Source: Desulfopila sp. IMCC35008 (GTDB lineage Bacteria > Desulfobacterota > Desulfobulbia > Desulfobulbales > Desulfocapsaceae). From it: a stretch of 64,000 bases of DNA. Position 1 is the first letter of the stretch. Each line of letters opens with the position of its first letter. The stretch is taken from assembly GCF_010646885.2 (NCBI RefSeq), contig NZ_CP050700.1, forward strand, positions 4,924,501 to 4,988,500, given 5' to 3'. Under the pieces are notes generated by a model. The model had not been told where the DNA came from, ran no database searches, and saw only the letters and a list, made by a program, of their open reading frames with translations. Positions 55,389 through 61,300 of this stretch are shown piece after piece. Both the position numbers and the translations under genes were made by a program.

Positions 55389-58300
55389 TTAATTCCTGTT
55401 CTTGTTCATGTTTCTCCGCATCAGGCGCTGCCGTGCCAAAGTCCTGCTTCGTTCAGTGCGACGCTCGGCCCGCTTTTCCCCCTCATCTTCGGCTTCGTTG
55501 TTTTCCCCTGCTCCTTCCAATTGTAGAGCCAGGCGCGCAATGGTCGGAGCCCGGAACATGTCGACCATCGAAACAGGACGGTTTAAAAGAGTTTGCAGTT
55601 TTTTGTTGAGTTGCACCATCAGGATCGAGTTGCCGCCCAGTTCAAAAAAATTATCATGGATGGAAACCTGCTCCACAGCCAGGAGTTCTTGCCATAGACT
55701 GCCTATACGCTGCTCCAGCAGAGTGCGCGGTGCGACCCTGTTCGCTGGCGCTCGAGAGGTACCGCCCGGTGCTGGCAAACGACTGCGATCGACCTTGCCG
55801 TTTGCGGTGAGAGGAAATTGTTCCAGGATAACAAAGGCTGCAGGAAGCATATACTCCGGCAGAACCTGTCTGAGTATCCCCTGGAGCTCATCTTTTATTG
55901 CCTCAGCCTGCTCCTCCAGCAAGAGATAGGCAACCAGGTGCTTGTCCAGGTTTGAGCCGGTCGAAACCACCAGGGCGTCCTTGATTTCCGGAAGATTGCG
56001 GAGATGGCTTTCGACCTCGCCGGGCTCAATACGATAACCGCTGATTTTTACCTGATGGTCGATCCTGCCCAGGAACTCAATTCGACCATCCGGCAGGTAA
56101 CGGCATAAATCGCCGGTACGATAGAGCCGTCCGCCACCCCCTTCAGTTGCAAAGGGATCGGCAACAAAACAGTCCGCGGTCAAACCCGGATTTCCGAGAT
56201 AACCTTGAGCCAGACCATCGCCACCGATATAGAGTTCACCAGCCGTACCGACCGCAACAAGCTGTCGATCGGGATTAAGTATATAAGCCCTGCTGTTGGC
56301 AACCGGTCGACCGATCGGTATGGTCCGCAGACCCGGTTCTACGGCCCTCATTGGATAGCAGCAGCTAAAAGTAGTGCCCTCGGTTGGGCCATAGCCGTTG
56401 ATCAACACCAGTTCAGGGCAGGACTGCAGTAATCGAGTGACGTGGCCGGGCGAGAGGATATCTCCACCAGCCAGGAGCTGCCGCACACCGGCAAAATCAG
56501 CCACCTGCTCGTCGACCATCAAATGAAACAAACCGGCGGTGAGCCAGAGGGTCGTGATCCGCTTTTCACGGATAACCCGGCCTAACTCCGGCAGCGACGG
56601 AACACCTGCAGCCATGACCTCCAAGCTGCAGCCATTAAGCAGTGCTCCCCAGATCTCGAAGGTGGAAGCATCAAAAGAGAGCGGTGCAAATTGCAACATT
56701 CGCTCCTGAGGACCGAGATCGACATAATTACTGTTGCGCACCAGCCGAATCACCGCCCGCTGGTCCACCACCACTCCTTTGGGGCTGCCGGTGGAACCAG
56801 AGGTATACATTATATAGGCCGGGTCAGCGGCCCTGTTTACCAATGGTGGGTTTGCAGCAGATTCTCCCTCAAGTACCGAACTGAGCTGATCGAGCAGCAT
56901 TACCTGGCGAACACCTTCACCCAGGGTACAACGCCGCCTAAGCCTTTCTTTACGCGGCAGGAAGGCCAATCCGGTTATCTCCTTCAGCTGTTCATCTTCC
57001 CAGGGGGTACCGTTATTGGACAGCGATGTGGCAATAATATCTCGCATAATCAGTTCCCCTTCACCCAATACCACCAGGTCAAGATTCACATCGGAGAGCA
57101 GGGTGGCAAACTCACTTGTTGCATAAGGTCCGCCCGTCACGATCTGGGCCTCGGGACACCATGCTCGCAGAAGAGATACGGTCTCATGGAAGAAATGGCG
57201 ATAAAGGGAAAGGGTGCGGATACCAATGATCTGCGGACGAAAATCGACGACCTCCTTTTCCAGCGCCGCAAAGGAGTCGAAATCGACCATGGCCTTGCGA
57301 ATGCGGCCATCCAGTCTTTCGCCGAATTCACGATTGAGATAGGTGAGCAGGGATATCAACCCCAAAGGAGCCTCAACCAGTTCATTAAGCTGATAATTAC
57401 TATCGCTGAAGAGCTGAGATAGATCCAGGAGCAAGAGACGCAGGGGTTCCTTCGCTTGCCTCGTTTTGGGAGCTGACTTCCTGGGATTCACCTCCACTTC
57501 CTGGCGTATCGCGGTCATCGGTTCCGGCCTTGACGGCGGCTCTGCCTTGATGAGCTGCAGCACCTCTGGATAATCCTCGAGCTTGCCAGGGAGATAGGTG
57601 GCGTATTTAGCCATGATCTCCTCATGTGAAAGCACCTTTTTCTGAGCTGGAATCACCGCCTGCAACCGTTCTTCGGACAAGAAATAGTCGTTGAGATAAC
57701 GGTTCTGGAACTCACGGGCAAAAGCTGCTGAAAAAGGCATCGTCTCTCCTGGGTCGTGATAGGAGAGATAGGCGGAGCGCTCAATGGCCTCACGGCTGAC
57801 CCCGTGGGCAATTGCCAGTTCTGCCATATCGGTATTGGGGAAAATCTTCAGGGCATTAAGTGTCGGGAAATGTAACCAGTGAACGTTTCTAATAAAATCC
57901 AGCGTCTGCTCCACCTCAGCCTCGGTCTCGGTCGGGAAGCCGAACATGGTAAAAAGGTCGAGAATGATCTGGGGGTGATGAGAGGTGATATGGCTTATAG
58001 TAGCCTGTAACCGGTCAATGTTGAGGTTCTTTCCGATCAGCTTCTGCAACCGTGGAGAAGCCGTTTCCAAGGCCAGGGCCATCTGTATTACCCCGGCCTC
58101 AGCCATCAAATCAATCTGCTCGGCGTTTAGCAGATCACCTTTCAGGCCGTTGGGGAAAAGAATCCGCAACTTCAGGTTATGCTGGAGCACCAGCTCGAAA
58201 AAACGGCTGCTGTTTCGACGATCGAGGTTGAAAATGTCGTCGATAAAGCTGAAGGTATCATACCCCTTGTCATAATGCTGCCGCACTTCGGCAAAAATGT

Positions 58301-61300
58301 TCTCGGCTGAACGGATATGATGCACTTTGGGCCAGATTTTATGGCAATAACGGCACTTGAAGGGGCAGCCACGAGTGGCATAGATACTAATGTTGCGACG
58401 AACACAGGCCTCACCGATATATTGGTCGTATTTGTGGTAATCGACCAGAGAACGATCAGGATAGGGTAGACTGTCCAGATCCTTGATCGGTTCCCTCCTG
58501 CCGGTCTGGATCAGTTCGTCATCGAGCAGCTGCAGTTGTTGCAGGGTCGTAAAAGGCTGCATTTTAAGAATGGGGCTGCAACTGATAACCAAACCTGCCC
58601 CACTGTCCTGCAGGAGGCGTCGAACCCGTTCCTGTGGCCATTGCGGGTCAAGAGGAAGATAACAGCCTCCGGCTTTGACCGTCGCCAACATTGCCGTCAC
58701 AATTTCCGGGGAGCGTTCATCAAGAAGAGCCACCACTGTACCCCGCTGCACACCATGACGCCTCAGCAGATGGCTGAGTCTGTTGACACGGGAATTGAGT
58801 TCACCATAGCTCAGTTCCTGCCCGGCAAATGAAAGGGCCAGCCGGTGAGGTGCCACAGCGGCGTGTTCTTCGAATAGTTGCTGCAGGGATGCATTTCTTG
58901 GGTAATCGCTCGCTGTGGCGTTCCAGTCTATCAGCAGCTGCTCACGCTCCCTGTCTGAAAGGGGGCTGAAGAAACTGTGATCATCGTCCGGGGTCAGAGC
59001 CATTGCCTCTAACGCCCTGCTGTAGTAACCGGCAATAGCCCGAACCTGATCAACAGCCAACTCGAGACCATTATAATCTAGGTCAAGGCTGATCTGGCCG
59101 GAGACAGGGTCAAGACCGAAGTCAACACCGAGAACGAAATTGGTTTGCTCGAAGAATTGTTCATCCAGGACCTGGATACTATCGTCAAGAGCCAGCAGTT
59201 TTTCGTAAACATGAAAATGAGTGAAGTTAAAGGCACTTTCAAAAAGCGTTCGCCCATTGAAACTTCGCTGGATTTCTGTCAGCGGATACCGGCGATAGGG
59301 CATACTCTCCTGTTCGATAACGTGCACCCTATGTGCCAGGGTTCGCCAGCTCTCTGAGGTCAGATGAACACGAAACGGCAGGGTGTTGAGGAACAGCCCG
59401 AGAACCCGGTCCCCCTCCTCTTCGGCCAGACGACCGTTTTGGACCAGTCCGGTAACCACGTCCTCCTGGTTGCAGAGAAAGCCCATAACACGTATATGGG
59501 CAGCCAGCAGCAGGCTCTTGAGTGGCAGTCCTTCCTGCCTGGCCAGGGAGCGCAGTTGTTCAGAGACCACAGCGGAGATATCGACCGGTTCTATGCCAAG
59601 ACGCTCCACTCGTACTTCGCCCTCGTCCTGCAAAGGAAAGCCAGGCCAGCGGGGCAGGCCGACAAAACTCATGTCGGCGAGAGTCTTCCGCCAGAACCGG
59701 GCAGAAGCAGTATCGACCGTGGCCTGCTGTTCTGCGGCAATAAAGTCCCGGAACAGGAGTCGAGGCGCGGGTTGCAGGACAATCGTTCTTCCCATGTCAG
59801 CCAGATAGTGGCAGAACAGTTCGGTAAGCAAAGCGGCGACACTCCACCCGTCAAGGATAGCATGATGGAAACTGAGGCTCAGGCTGCAGCGGTTTTCTCC
59901 CCGAAGGTGAAGACAAAAGCGCAGAAGCGGGGGGCGGGACCAATCAAAACCATTGCCTTTTTCTGTGGCAATCCATTGACGTACTGCTTCATCTTGCTCC
60001 GTTTGGGTGATGTTGCGCAGATCGATAATATCTAAAATTGATTCAACATGTCGATGAACCAGCTGAAGCGGTCTGCGAAAACGGCTCAGCTCGAATCCGG
60101 TCCGCAACACCGGATGGGACTGGACCAAAGTTGATATAACCCTCCGTATTCGTGATACATCAAGTGGGAAACGAAGATGCAGGCTGAAGATATCGTGATA
60201 GACAGGTGAATCAGGGCTGAATTCGCTATGGAACAGCATTCCACCCTGCAGGGAGCTCAGAGGATAGGCATCCTCCACCTCGTCGGTCAACTGCGCCCGC
60301 TCCTTTTCATCTAAAAGAGCAAAGGCGTGGGAGGCCTGCCGGGAGACCAGCTCTTCTTTCCCGACCAGTCGACAGGCAAGCTGAGCGATGGTCGGCCAAT
60401 GAAAAACATCCCTGATCTCTGCGGCCAGATCAAGCTGCTTGCGAATAGCACCAACCAGGCGTAAAACCTTGATGGAATCTCCGCCAAGAGCAAAATAATT
60501 GTCGTGGATACCGACCACCTCCCGGCCAAGGAGGTCCTGCCAGAGGATGACCAACTGGCCCTCCAGGGGGGTGCGCGCAGCCTGATAGATGCCGTTATCG
60601 GCTATCAGCGTACCCTCTCCTGCCTGCGGATCAGGCAGAGCCCTGCGATCAAGCTTATTATTGACGGTCAGCGGAAGCTCTGCCAGCCGGACAAAATAGG
60701 CCGGCAGCATGTACTCGGCCAGCCGGCCGCGAAGATGGCGGCGCAGAGGCTCGAGTTCCACCATTTGCTCCATTACCAGATAGGCAATGAGATGTTGTTC
60801 ACCCTCATCATTGTTACGGGCAACCACTGCTGCCTCACTCACCGCCGGATGATCCAGCAGGGCCGCCTCTATCTCTCCTGGCTCGATGCGATAACCACGC
60901 ACCTGCACCTGCTGATCGTTGCGGCCAAGATATTCCAAAGTACCATCCAGCCGGTACCTTCCCAGGTCGCCGGTCCGATAGAGCCGCTCCCCATTGACAA
61001 AGGGGCTGACCAGAAAGTGTTCAGCAGTGAGTTCTGCCTTCTCGTGATACCCCAGGCAGACGCCGTCACCGCCGACATAGAGCTCACCTGTAACTCCGGC
61101 CGGTACAGGGTGGCCCGCATCGTCACAGATATACACCGTGACCGTAGGCAAGGGGGAGCCGATGGGACTGCTGCCGTCGGCCTCGAAGATATCAGCCTTT
61201 TGCAGCGGGTACCAGGTCACATGGACCGTGGTCTCACTGATGCCGTACATGTTAATCAGTTGGACCTGCTCCAGAGGGAAACGGCGAACCCAGCCCTTCA

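Noticed and set aside
56935-58575. Radical SAM insert as an assembly or frameshift artefact
   Set aside because: One unbroken frame continues through both junctions, domain linkers are plausible, and both halves of the A domain are intact. Only a chimeric assembly could explain it, which needs read-level data.
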